From positions 1,612,001 through 1,676,000 of the forward strand of contig JAFEKR010000006.1 in the NCBI GenBank assembly GCA_019022495.1: a DNA stretch of 64,000 nucleotides. The letters are read 5' to 3'. Positions 24,501-34,879 of this stretch are shown piece after piece. A program made the translations under genes and the position numbers. This DNA is from Epichloe hybrida. Lineage: Eukaryota; Ascomycota; Sordariomycetes; Hypocreales; Clavicipitaceae. How positions within the stretch are numbered: position 1 is the first letter of the stretch; every line of letters begins with the position of its first letter. A model generated the notes under the pieces. It ran no database searches. It was not told the origin of the DNA and saw only the letters and a list, made by a program, of their open reading frames with translations.

Positions 24501-26429
24501 TAAGCACTTATCTCTTTATAATAGAGTTAGCCCTTAAGACTACTAGTCCCTTATTATTATTAGTAGCTATAGGAGCTATAAAGAAAGAGGCCTTAGGAGT
24601 ATCTTTATTATTAGAATCCCTCTCTTTATATATATAAACCTAAAGTATACTAAGAAGCTTAATAAAACTAATATATTTAGGTAAATTAATAGTATTTAGT
24701 ATAAACTACTAGTAAGTTAGTTAAGTATTAGCTATATATATTAAGAAAGCTTACCTTTAGGATATTTTAAGCTATAAAGTAAAGGTAATTTATAATATTA
24801 ATCTAAGTCTTTAGATTTATAGTATTACTTAGTAATGCTATTATAGTATATTTATTATATTTTACCTTATAGGTAATATTAGTAAATATTTAAGTGTAGT
24901 AAATATAACTATACTTATTAGAATTTTTATAAACTAGGATAGTATTCTATAGCTTTTTCTTTACTTTTATAATAGGCTAGTAGTAAGTTAGTAGTAATTT
25001 AGTGTCTAGGAAATAGGATTATACTTACTTTATTTTAATAGTAATAGCTACCTTTAGAAGTAACTTTAATAAGTTTAAATAGCCTATTATAAAGCTATAT
25101 AATTTAAGCTAAAGTCTAGTAGTATATTAGTAATAACTAGGTAAATTCTAGTTAAGAGAGATATACTATAATATAGTTTTTATTATTTTAGAAGTAATAA
25201 GCATATTTTATTAAATAGCCTATTAAATATTAGCTATAAAAAAGTAATAAGTAAGTAAGGAAGTTATACTTAAAGATTTATTATATTTAGCTAGGAAGGT
25301 TTTTTTATTAATAAGGTATCCTAGAATCTTATAGGTGCTATTTTTTAGGAGGATATTTTATATTATTACTTACTAATAATAGCGTATATATAAAATCTTT
25401 TTTAAAGTTATTTTACTAGTAGTAAGTTAGTAATAAAGACACTATAAGGATATAATAAACTTATAATAAGATTTTAGAAGAAGTTTACTTTTAGAAAGAC
25501 TTTATAGGAGATTTCTTAGTTAATAGATTTTCTTAAGGTATTAATAAAGGTAAAGTTTAGGTATAAGACTTAAATATAGTAAACTAGCTATAAGTTAGCT
25601 ATAATAGACTAGATAGGGAAGTTATACTAATAAGAGTATAAACTTATAAGCTAAATAAGGGTAAGAAACTAAGATAAATAAGGATAAATAATAATAATAA
25701 TTAAGGACTAAAAGAGGTTAGTAACTACTAAGTAATAGTAATAAGAGAGCTATTACTTAGCTAGTAAGGGTAACTTATAAGGTTAAGGGATATTATAAAA
25801 GAAAGGAAAAGTATAAAAGGGGGGAAAAATTAGTCTCTTTTATATTAACCCTAGACCCCTTAAGTAATCTAACGCACTATATATAGGTAATTTACAAATT
25901 ATAATAATAACTATTAGCACTACTAAACGCATATATACCTAATAGCTATAAGCTTATAGCAACCATAATATAAGCCCTCTAGTTAGACTATTTAGAACCC
26001 TAGCATTAAGTACCTTATTTATTTAACTAATTATAAAAATTAACACGAGTTATTTATATTATTTTTTCTAGCTATATAATAGGTAATAATATTTATTTTG
26101 CTATAGTAAAGCTATATGTAAGCTACTATTAGAACATTACTAACTATAATAAGGGGTTATTTTTAATTATTAGTATTATTATTATTATTTCTTTTTATTT
26201 ACTTATGTATCTAGATATAAGGTACTCTATCTTATTTTTCCTTATAAAGCTTTAATATAATAACCACGCCCTAAGTAAGTAGCTTATTTTATAATTAAGG
26301 TTAATTATATATAGGGGGGGTATTATATTAGGAGTGTAGAGGTTAAAGATAGGATATTTATTAAAGCAAGTCTTTAAAGAACCTTTAGGCTATATAGATA
26401 ATAAAGAGGCTAGCTAGCTATAAGATAGC
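21541..26429 (+). pseudogene. 5'-truncated Ty3/gypsy chromovirus-like element, RIP-degraded
   Basis: The sequence begins inside the reverse transcriptase at the YLDD motif (here YLDN at 21545-21556) followed by TLIYSN and downstream KKC-FLVKEVKFLGFKI (about 21640-21700). Integrase-like sequence is at about 23330-23690, with EGIIID-GFIFTSGF and TAFYP-INS-IKRLN, where stops replace Q, D/W-type codons. A chromodomain-like segment (YKYLVK-KGYNTLENS) is at about 24280-24400. A purine tract of G at 26312-26320 precedes a probable 3' LTR starting at 26321. Roughly 1.9 kb between the chromodomain and the LTR is unassigned. No 5' LTR, gag or protease of this element is seen; the break coincides with the SINE-like element. 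Confidence 0.8.
26321..26429 (+). repeat. First part of the gypsy 3' LTR, split by a hAT-like insertion
   Basis: It starts TATTATATTAGGAGTG right after the purine tract. It is interrupted at 26430 by the hAT-like element and resumes at about 32061-32229, where it ends near GATAATA. The total would be about 280 bp. The start and the interruption are clear; the distal end is a guess because no second LTR is available to compare. Confidence 0.55.
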
Positions 26430-27636
26430 CAGAGTATTGTTTGTATTGTATTTATTGTATTTTTTCGGAAAAATTTGTATTTGTATTGTATTTGAAAAAA
26501 TTTGTATTTATTGTATTATATTGTATTAAATACAAATTATTTTGTAGTGTAGTTAGTGTAGTAACTACACTAACTACAAACAATACAAATGTATTGTTAG
26601 GTAAAAAAAAAGTGGGACTTTTTATTAGCTAAGGTTAGTATTAAGATTAAAAGAGAATTAGTTAATAGAAACCTTTTATTATTAGCTATTTTATCTAATT
26701 AGTTATATAATTTATAATATTATATTATTTTAAACATTTTACTATAACTAGTGTTATATATAATATTATAACTTTTTAATAATACTATTATACTTATTAC
26801 TTTATTTTACTAATATAACTTTAAGAAAAACCTTCTAATTATTTTATTTACTATTATTAGGAATTATTTTATATTTCTTTTATTAATTTAATTAATTTAA
26901 TTAAAAAATACCCTAAACTAATATAATTAAATTAAATTAGAAATCTAAATAAATATCTATAAGTTAATAGACTATATACTTAGTACTTAAATATTATTAT
27001 TAATAAAATAAGAACTTAAAAAAAGCTTAAACTATTTATTTACTATTTAAACTAATTAAATATTACTTTAAGCTTTATAATTCTAAAGCTTTAAGAAGTT
27101 ATATATAGTAACTTTATATATCTTATTATAATAATATATAAAGAAAGAATATAATAGAAAATATTTATAATATTTATGATATTTTAATAGATTCTTAATA
27201 GTATATTTTAGTTACCCTATATAGCTTAAATAAGCTATAGAAATAAGTTTAACTTATTTTTAAAAATAATAGTAAGACTAACTTTTATATAATATACTAT
27301 ACTTATTATAAGAGATTTAATAACTTTAATAACCTTAATTACTATTATTACTATTATTACTATTATCTTACTTTTATTATTTTAAAAAACATAAAAAAGA
27401 AAACATTTTTATAATATTAATATTTTTAAAAACCTTAAAATACTAAGTTATTAAAAACTAGTATTAGAAAGTAATGTATTTAAGGCTATTATAGATAAGA
27501 AATGTTTTTCAGTTATATAGCTTTTACTATAGTAATTTACTTCTAATTACTAGTATTTATATTTTATTTATTTATTAGTTATATATATTTTATTAAACTT
27601 TAACACTAATAATATTCTAAGTAATATTAGTATTTT

Positions 27637-27840
27637 AAGCTATTCTAAGCTAGTATAAGCTATTAGAAGCTATTATAAGCTATTATAAGCTATTATAAGC
27701 TATCCTAAGCTAGTATAAGCTATCTTAAGCTATTAAAAGCTATCTTAAGCTATCTTAAGCTAGTATAAGCTAGTATAAGCTATCTTAAGCTATCTTAAGC
27801 TATCTTAAGCTATTATAACCTAGTATAAGCTAGTATAAGC
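27637..27840. repeat. 10-bp tandem array (TAAGCTATNT type)
   Basis: About 20 units of a 10-bp repeat with AAGCTA at its core (variants TCTTAAGCTA, GTATAAGCTA, TTATAAGCTA). The same repeat family fills the middle of all hAT-like copies in this block except the inner one, which has a related 9-bp array. Confidence 0.9.
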
Positions 27841-28034
27841 TAGCACTAAACACCTATAGTTAGCTATACCTAATATAGTATAGGCCTGTAAGAGGGTTAG
27901 CGCTAGCCTATATATAGATATAAGGGGGTTTTTTATCCTAGTTTAGGGTTTTCCCTCTTAACTAAGTGGTTAGAATACTAGGATTAGCTACTTAATTAGC
28001 TATCTAGCGTAAAGAATATATATATATATATATA
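27837..28034 (+). mobile_element. 5'-truncated LINE 3'-end fragment
   Basis: About 200 bp matching the reverse complement of the LINE's 3' end (about 41081-41275): shared blocks are TAGCACTAAA-ACCTATA, AAGAGGGTTAGCGCT, AAGGGGGTTTTT, GGGTTTTCCCTCTTAACTAAG and TAGCGTAAAGAATATATAT, ending in an AT-repeat tail. This is the typical product of incomplete target-primed reverse transcription. Its left border falls at the end of the 10-bp array. Confidence 0.82.
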
Positions 28035-28044
28035 CCTATATTAA

Positions 28045-28820
28045 GCTATAAAAAAATAAGTTTAACTTATTATAAGTTAAAATACTAGGACCCACTTTTA
28101 AATAATAAATAAAAATTATAAGAATAGCTATAATAGCTTTAATAACCTTGATTATAACTAGGTTAACCTATTTTTAGTAGTTATACTAAGACTCACTTTT
28201 AAATCATAAATTATAATAACTATAATAGCTCTAATAACCTAAATTACAATTAGTTTAACCTATTTTTAAAAATAATACTAGGACTCACTTTATAATAATA
28301 TATTATAATTACTTTAATAACCCTAATAACTCTAATAACCTTAATTATAATTAGTTAAATCTGTTTTTAGAAAAAGAACTAGGACCCACTTTTAAGTAAT
28401 ATATTATAGTTACTATAATAACCCTAAGCTTAATTATAGTTAGTTTAACCTATTTTTAAAGATAATACTAGGACCCACTTTAAGATAATAATATATTATA
28501 ATTACTTTAATAACCCTAATAACTCTAATAACCTTAATTATTATTAGTTAAATCTATTTTTAGAAAAAGAACTAGGACTCACTTTCAAGTAATATATGAT
28601 ACTATAATAACCCTAATAACCCTAATAAGCTTAATTATAGTTAGTTTAACCTATTTTTAGAAATAATACTAGGACCTAATTTTAAATAATATATCATAAT
28701 TATTAAATAACTATAATAACTATAATAACCTAATTATAATTAGTTTAACCTATCTATAGAAATAATCATAGGACCTACTTTTAAATTATATATTATAATT
28801 ACTATAATAACCCTAATAAC
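28045..28820. repeat. Tandem array of units of about 115-130 bp, first part
   Basis: Units carry the recurring landmarks ACTAGGACCCACTTT, TATATTATAATTACT, CCCTAATAACC and TTAGTTTAACCTATTTTTA; about six to seven units are seen. The array is cut by hAT-like element 2 at 28821 and continues at 30687-30890 with the same landmarks, so element 2 entered an existing array. Confidence 0.75.
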
Positions 28821-30686
28821 CAGAGTATTGCACTAAAACGTGTAGTGTAGTGTAGTAACTACACTACAAACTACACTACACTACAAACTACACTAACTAT
28901 AAGGAAAAAAAAACTATAATACATTACACTACAAATTTTTTTTCCTAAACTACACTAACTACAAACACTACAAATGTAGTATTAGACTTTTTATTAGTTA
29001 TTAGTATTTATAAGGTTAAAAGAAAGCTAGTTATATAAAAGCTTTTATTATTACCTATTTTATTAAATTAGTTATAGAATTTATAATATTATATTATTTT
29101 TATAATTTTATTATAACTAAGTAAGGTTATATATAATATTATACTTTTTTAATAATACTATTTAACTTAATACTTTATTTCCCTAATATAACTTAAAGAA
29201 AAACCTTTTTATTATATTATTTACTATTTCTAGAAATTATTTTATATTTCTATAAATTATTATTATTACTTATTTTAAAAAAACTATAAAAAAACTACTA
29301 GTAAACTTAATATAAGTAGCTTATTATATCTTATTATAGCTTATAATAGCTTATTATATCTTATAGTAGCTTATAATAGCTTATAATAGCTTATAGTAGC
29401 TTATAATACTAATATTACTAATATTACTAGTATTACTAAGATTACTAAGATTACTAAGATTACTAAGATTACTAAGATTACTAAGATTACTAAGATTACT
29501 AAGATTACTAAGATTACTAAGATTACTAAGATTACTTAAGATTACTTATAATATTATTAGTGTTAAAGTTTAATAATTTAATAATAAATAAATAACTTAA
29601 ATATAAATACTAGTAATTATAAGTAAATTACTATAGTAAAAGCTATAGTTTTTAATAACTTAGTATTTTAAGGTTTTTAAAAATATTAATATCATAAAAA
29701 TGTTTTCTCTTTTATGTTTTTTTAAAATAATAATAAATATAAAATAATAGTAATTATAGTAATAATAGTAATTAAGGTTATAAAAGTTATTAAAGCTTTT
29801 ATAATAAGTATAATATATTATATAAAACTAAGTGCTAGTATTATTTTTAAAAACAAGTTAAACTTATTTTTTATAGCTTATTTAAGCTATATAAGGTAAT
29901 TAAAATAATACTATTAGTTATCTATTAATAAATTATAAATATTAGTCTATTATATTCTTTCTTTATGTATTATTATAATAAGATATATAAAGTTACTATA
30001 TATAACTTCTTAAAGCTTTAGAATTATAAAGCTTAAAGTAATATTTAATTAGTTTAAATAGTAAATAAATAGTTTAAGCTTTTTTAAGTTCTTATTATAT
30101 TAATAATAATATTAAAGTACTAAGTATATATTCTATTAACTTTTATATATTTATTTAGATTTCTAATTTAATTTAATTATATTAGTTTAGGGTATTTTTT
30201 AATTAAATTAATAATAAAAATATAAAATAATTAATAATAATAGTAAATAAAATAATTAGAAGGTTTTTCTTAAAGTTATATTAGTAAAATAAAGTAATAA
30301 GTATAATAGTATTATTAAAAAGGTATAATATTATAAATAACCCTAGTTATAGTAAAATTCTTAAAAAAAAGTAAATATTATAAATTCTATAACTAATTAA
30401 GTAAAATAGGTAATAATAAAAGCTTCCATATAACTAGCTTTCTTTTAATCCTTATAATAACATTATATAATAAAAAGGCCCACTTTTTTTTTTACTAACA
30501 CTACATTGTAGTTTTTGTAGTTAGTGTAGTTAGTAACTACACTAACTACAAAAAAAAAAAACCTACAATACACTACACTACAAAAAAAAAAAACTACACT
30601 ATACTAACTATAAGAAAAAAAAAACTACACTACAAATACAAATTTTTCCTAAAAACTACACTAACTACACTACAAACAATACTCTG
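28821..30686. mobile_element. hAT-like element 2, nested inside element 1
   Basis: 1,866 bp with CAGAGTATTG at 28821 and CAATACTCTG ending at 30686, flanked by the perfect 8-bp duplication CTAATAAC (28813-28820 and 30687-30694). Its right half (about 29520-30686) matches the reverse complement of the left half of element 1 (about 26430-27640), so it is the same family in opposite orientation. The centre holds a 9-bp array (about 29432-29537, ATTACTAAG units). No transposase is readable. Confidence 0.88.
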
Positions 30687-31130
30687 CTAATAACCCTAAT
30701 AACCTTAATTATAATTAGTTTAACTAATTTTCAAAAAGAATACTAAGGCTTACTTTAAAATAATATATTATAATTACTATAGTAACCTTAATAACCTTAA
30801 TTATAATTAGTTTAACCTATTTTTAAAAGTAATATTATAACTTACTTTTAAATAATAAATTATAGTTATTATAATAATAATAATTAGTATTATATTATTA
30901 CTATAATATTAAAAAATATAAAAGAGAAAGGTATTTTATTTTATTAATATTTTAAATAACCTTAAAATACTAAATAACTAAAAAGTTTAGCTTTTTCTAT
31001 AGTAATTTACTTATACTTACTAGTATTTATATTTTATTTATTTATAAGTTATTTATTTATAAGTAAACTTTAACACTAATAATATTAAGAGCTATATAAG
31101 TAATATAACTATAAGTAATATTAGTAATAT

Positions 31131-31506
31131 AAGCTAATATAAGCTAATATAAGCTAATATATAAGCTAATATAAGCTAATATAAGCTATTATAAGCTATT
31201 ATAAGCTATTATAAGCTATTATAAGCTATTATAAGCTATTATAAGCTATTATAAGCTATTATAAGCTATTATAAGCTATTATAAGCTATAAGCTATTATA
31301 AGCTATTATAAGCTATTATAAGCTATTATAAGCTATTATAAGCTATTATAAGCTATTATAAGCTATTATAAGCTATTATAAGCTAATATAAGCTATTATA
31401 AGCTATTATAAGCTATTATAAGCTATTATAAGCTATTATAAGCTATTATAAGCTATTATAAGCTATTATAAGCTATTATAAGCTATTATAAGCTATTATA
31501 AGCTAT
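31131..31506. repeat. 10-bp tandem array (AAGCTATTAT)
   Basis: About 38 units, unusually uniform compared with the other arrays: nearly all are AAGCTATTAT, with AAGCTAATAT at the start. It lies in the right part of hAT-like element 1. Confidence 0.92.
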
Positions 31507-32060
31507 TCCTATTAAGTTTATTAGTAGTTTATTTTATATTATTCCTTTAGTTTAAGTTTTTTGAATAAAAAGTAATAATAATAATTTATAAAAATATAAA
31601 ATAATTAAAAGTAATAGTAAATAATGTAATAAGAAGGTTTTTCTTAAAGTTATATTAGTAAAATAAAGTATTTAGTATAATAGTATTATTAAAAAGTTAT
31701 AATATTATATATAACCCTAGTTATAGTAAAATCTTTAAAATAATATTCTATTCTAAATTACATAACTAATTAGATAAAATAGCTAATAATAAAAGGTTTC
31801 TATTAACTTATTCTCTTTTAATCCTAATAATAATCTTAGCTAATAAAAAGTCCTACTTTTTTTTTTTACCTAACAATACATTTGTATTGTTTGTAGTTAG
31901 TGTAGTTACTACAAAGGTCTTTATATTATATTATATTTAATACAAAAAATTTTGTATTATATTTTATTTGTATTGTATTGTATTTTATATTGTATTTAAT
32001 ACAATACAATACAAACAATACAATACAATACACAATGTAGTGCAATACTCTGAAGATAGC

Positions 32061-32640
32061 TATATACTTATAAAGCAAGGTATTTATTAAAGACTATGCA
32101 TATTATTAGTGCTAGGTTAGAGATTAAAACCTTTACGCACCCGCCCCTAGCTAGCATCTATCTAGTAGCGACTGCAATAGTCTTAGCTATTACTTCGTTC
32201 TTAACCTTTTGGTGCAAGCCGTGATAATATATAATTTAGGGTTTAACTTTAATTTCTATATAGTAATATTAAAAAGGCTTTATTTATAGAGAATATAAGA
32301 GATAAGATAGCCTTTACTAGTATTATAGTCTATAATTTAACTCCCTTAATACCTAGTTAAAATAGAAAGGTAAAGAGATCTAGGGGGGTGGTTAAGTAAA
32401 AGGCTTATATATTAAGCCTTAAGGCTTACCTTCCTTTAGAACTTAATAATAAGGTCTTTAATATAGTAGTCTATTTACTAAATAAAACACCTTTTAAGCA
32501 TTATAGGAATTAGGTTACACCCTATAAACTCTAGTGAAATTAGGCACGGAAAACAGTCCTAGCCTATTCACAGATATCAGAGGTTCAAAAGCCCTCGATT
32601 ACACACCTACGAGCTTACGGATGTAAGGCATTTCCAATGA
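32061..32640 (+). pseudogene. End of the gypsy LTR, then the copia integrase remnant
   Basis: From 32061 to about 32229 the sequence continues the split gypsy LTR. From about 32230 the outer copia resumes. At about 32340-32530 the frame reads NLTPLIPS-NRKVKRSRGVVK and PLELNNKVFNIVVYLLNKTPF, the end of a copia integrase core, with stops in place of Q and W codons. From about 32530 the sequence becomes much less RIP-damaged (ITHLRAYGCKAFPMT) and breaks off at about 32640, where an inverted copy begins. Confidence 0.7.
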
Positions 32641-32994
32641 CGACATAATGTATTGTGACTTGCCTCTATACCCAACGAGGTATCCAATGTGAGCTTTCTG
32701 CTCTAGCTGTGGCATCGCGTTGTGCGATTTGACGTGCTCTAGAGCCTTCGTTGTCATTGGAAATGCCTTACATCCGTAAGCTCGTAGGTGTGTAATCGAG
32801 GGCTTTTGAACCTCTGATATCTGTGAATAGGCCGGGACTGTTTTCCGTGCCCAATTCCACCAGAGTTCGTAGGGTGTCGCCGTTGATCCATCTGACTTCG
32901 TAGACTTCCCTCCTCTCGTACGACTGTCGAAGGGCTATGATATCGATTATCAGCCGCTTCTCTTTCGTTATACCTAGCTTCACAAGGCATTCGT

Positions 32995-33253
32995 ACAACG
33001 AGAAAGAGTCCGTACAGAGAATTGTTAGGATTTAAGGCATCTTTAATTAGTCTGTGATTATATGAAGGGTCGTAGATATCGCGTACGCGATATTAGCACC
33101 TTAAACCATGCTATATAGCTTGGATATCTTCTTCGTAATTTATTCAAGGTGCTGATATCGCGTACGCGATATCTACGACCCTTCATATGATCACAGACCG
33201 ATTGAAGATGCCTCGAATCCCGACAATTCTCTGTACGGACTCTTTCTCGTTGT
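32995..33253. repeat. Large hairpin, 109-bp arms, copy 1
   Basis: Arms 32995-33103 and 33145-33253 are inverted copies around a 41-bp spacer. Each arm contains the 18-bp palindrome ATATCGCGTACGCGATAT (33076-33093 and 33155-33172) and part of a copia RNase H coding sequence (reads TILCTDSFSLYEC on the minus strand). The left arm differs by RIP-type transitions while the right arm is nearly intact. Confidence 0.88.
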
Positions 33254-33484
33254 TAATCTAGACGCTCGGTGGCGACTCGTCTGTCATCCGTGGGTAGGAA
33301 TGAGGAAGGAGGGCAAGCTGTTGAGGGTCAAACTTCGAGCCTTCGTCATCGCATCAGCCGGATTGTCGCCGCCGTTGATCCATCTGACTTCGTAGACTTC
33401 CCTCCTCTCGTACGACTGTCGAAGGGCCATGATATCGATCATCAGCCGCTTCTCTTTCGTTGTGCCTAGCTTCACAAGGCATTC

Positions 33485-33732
33485 GTATAACGAGAAAGAG
33501 TCCGTATAGAGAATTATTAGGATTTAAGGTATCTTTAATTAGTCTGTGATCATATAAAGGGTCGTAGATATCGCGTACGCGATATTAGCACCTTAAACCA
33601 TGCTGTATAGCTCGGATATCTTCTTCGTAATTTATTTAAGGTGCTAATATCGCGTACGCGATATCTACGACCCTTCATATGATCACAGACCGATTGAAGA
33701 TGCCTCGAATCCTGACAATTCTCTGTACGGAC
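33485..33732. repeat. Large hairpin, copy 2
   Basis: A second copy of the same hairpin; its left arm is about 33490-33594 and its right arm about 33637-33732. With the adjoining RNase H segment it forms a direct duplication of about 365 bp (32880-33253 against 33371-33732). The right arm stops short at GTACGGAC, lacking the last bases present in copy 1. Confidence 0.85.
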
Positions 33733-33769
33733 GGCATCAATCTCAGCAGGGCTTTGGCTTGTCCAAGAC

Positions 33770-34350
33770 GACGGCGACGATGATGTTAAGAAGAAGCCAT
33801 CGTCAAAGGCACAACTCAGCATCACACAATTCTTCTGCGCAGGATCACAAACGATAGACAACGTTAACATCCTCGCAACGCTTAAGAATCAAGCTTTTTA
33901 ACACGCCCTGCTTAAGCAAGAGCCATACCTTAAAGAGGCTTCTGATAAAGATGATTTAATCTATTACGCCTCTGAAGGACGCTATTCTAAAGAGATCTTC
34001 AGAGGAATCATGCCAGATATAGGAGCCTCAGGCTAATTAACTGCTGGTCTAGCATAAGCCAAAGCCCTGCTAAGATTAATGCCGTTATTAACGATTGAAC
34101 CCTATAACCCGGAAGTTATTCGCTTTAGTGCCGGATTAGCAATAACACGTGGCGTCATCCATGTGCCTACGAAGCTTGGCTAAATCGACTTCTACGTCCT
34201 TAACACCGCCACACCCTTCCTCTTTTCCCTTACCGATATGGATAAAATGAAGGTCAAGATTGATAACCTAGACGCTCGGTGGCGACTCGTCTGTCATCCG
34301 TGGGTAGGAATGAGGAAGGAGGGCAAGCTGTTGAGGGTCAAACTCCTGAT
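33770..34350 (+). pseudogene. Fragment of a second copia lineage (gag-protease)
   Basis: The frame includes EIFRGIMPDIGASG, a retropepsin-like site with I in place of the usual T/S, then VIRFSAGLAITRGVIHVPTKLG and TPFLFSLTDMDKMKVKIDN, the typical protease flap and C-terminal pattern of fungal copia polyproteins. Stops (for example G-TAA-LTAG and LA-TAA-AK) break it. CpA and CpG are still common, so RIP was light. An 80-bp segment at about 34264-34345 repeats 33258-33339 almost exactly. Confidence 0.65.
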
Positions 34351-34774
34351 ATGATCGAGAGGAACGTTGCACTAGTGCGAAGAGGTTGAATTCAATGAAG
34401 TTGATGATGATGATAGCTAATAACTAAGGGAGAAGAGAAGAGGGAGAAGGAGAGGAATCTAGCTAGAAGAGAAGGTGGGCGAAAAGGGGGAAAAGTGGGG
34501 CTGCAGTGCGGTGCCACTGCTAACGGAGCGGGGTAGCTCGCGATGCATCCAATCGCATCGTGTGCATCCCTTTAGTGGCTTTACTCTTTAGCCACGGTTA
34601 GACTATTTATTATCTGAAGGTCCGAAGGAAGCCACACTAGTAGTCTCTCTTTTCTTCGTGGCTAAAGGAGCCTAAAAACGCAATAAAAATCAGATTAAAG
34701 GAAAGTGTACACAAGTGAATCCCTTAATGGGAATCCACGGTCCTCATTGGCCGTCGTGGCTTCGGTCATTCTAA

Positions 34775-34871
34775 TTGACCCGGTTGTTACAATCTGTACC
34801 TACATGCCCATCATGTCAATCCTCCCCTCCGCCTGACCTCGCAGGTCTCTTGATTGTAACAACCGGGTCAA
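34775..34871. repeat. Perfect 20-bp inverted repeat with 57-bp loop
   Basis: 34775-34794 (TTGACCCGGTTGTTACAATC) is the exact reverse complement of 34852-34871. The inner TGTTACAATC...GATTGTAACA resembles the TG...CA ends of an LTR, so this may be a very short or internally deleted LTR-like piece; it sits at the exact right border where the outer copia frame resumes. Confidence 0.75.
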
Positions 34872-34879
34872 TAGAGCAC

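Larger units (their letters stand above)
26430..32052. mobile_element. hAT-like element 1, with long inverted ends and nested insertions
   Basis: Termini CAGAGTATTG (26430) and CAATACTCTG (32052) are flanked by the perfect 8-bp duplication AAGATAGC (26422-26429 and 32053-32060), the size made by hAT transposases. The ends form long inverted repeats: about 26430-26900 matches the reverse complement of about 31600-32052. Inside are a 10-bp-unit array, a LINE 3' fragment, an array of about 120-bp units, a second hAT-like element and a further 10-bp array. No transposase is readable, so it is probably non-autonomous; RIP could also have erased one. It lies within the gypsy LTR. Confidence 0.88.
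32641..34879. mobile_element. Rearranged, mostly non-RIP patch of copia fragments and hairpins
   Basis: This GC-richer segment lies between the two halves of the outer copia frame (AFPMT at 32640 and EHVKSHNAMPQ at 34885). It holds, in order: minus-strand copies of outer-type copia sequence (32641-32860, continuing AFPMT-TKALEHVKSHN without a break); a minus-strand RNase H segment (KEKRLIIDIIALRQSYERR, 32998-32860); a hairpin (32995-33253); a second direct copy of RNase H plus hairpin (33371-33732); a plus-strand gag-protease fragment (about 33770-34350); non-coding sequence; and a terminal hairpin. Junctions lack clean target duplications, so how it arose is open: template switching and insertion of related elements are both possible. 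Confidence 0.7.

Noticed and set aside
24440..26318. Possible antisense gene in the 3' part of the gypsy element
   Set aside because: The minus strand gives hydrophobic stretches between stops, but no motif could be tied to any family; RIP composition alone can produce this.
26441..26632. 63-residue open frame, repeated at 37378-37566
   Set aside because: It recurs because it lies in the terminal repeat of the hAT-like family; its FVLYL/YCIYC composition comes from TTGTATTGTA repeats.
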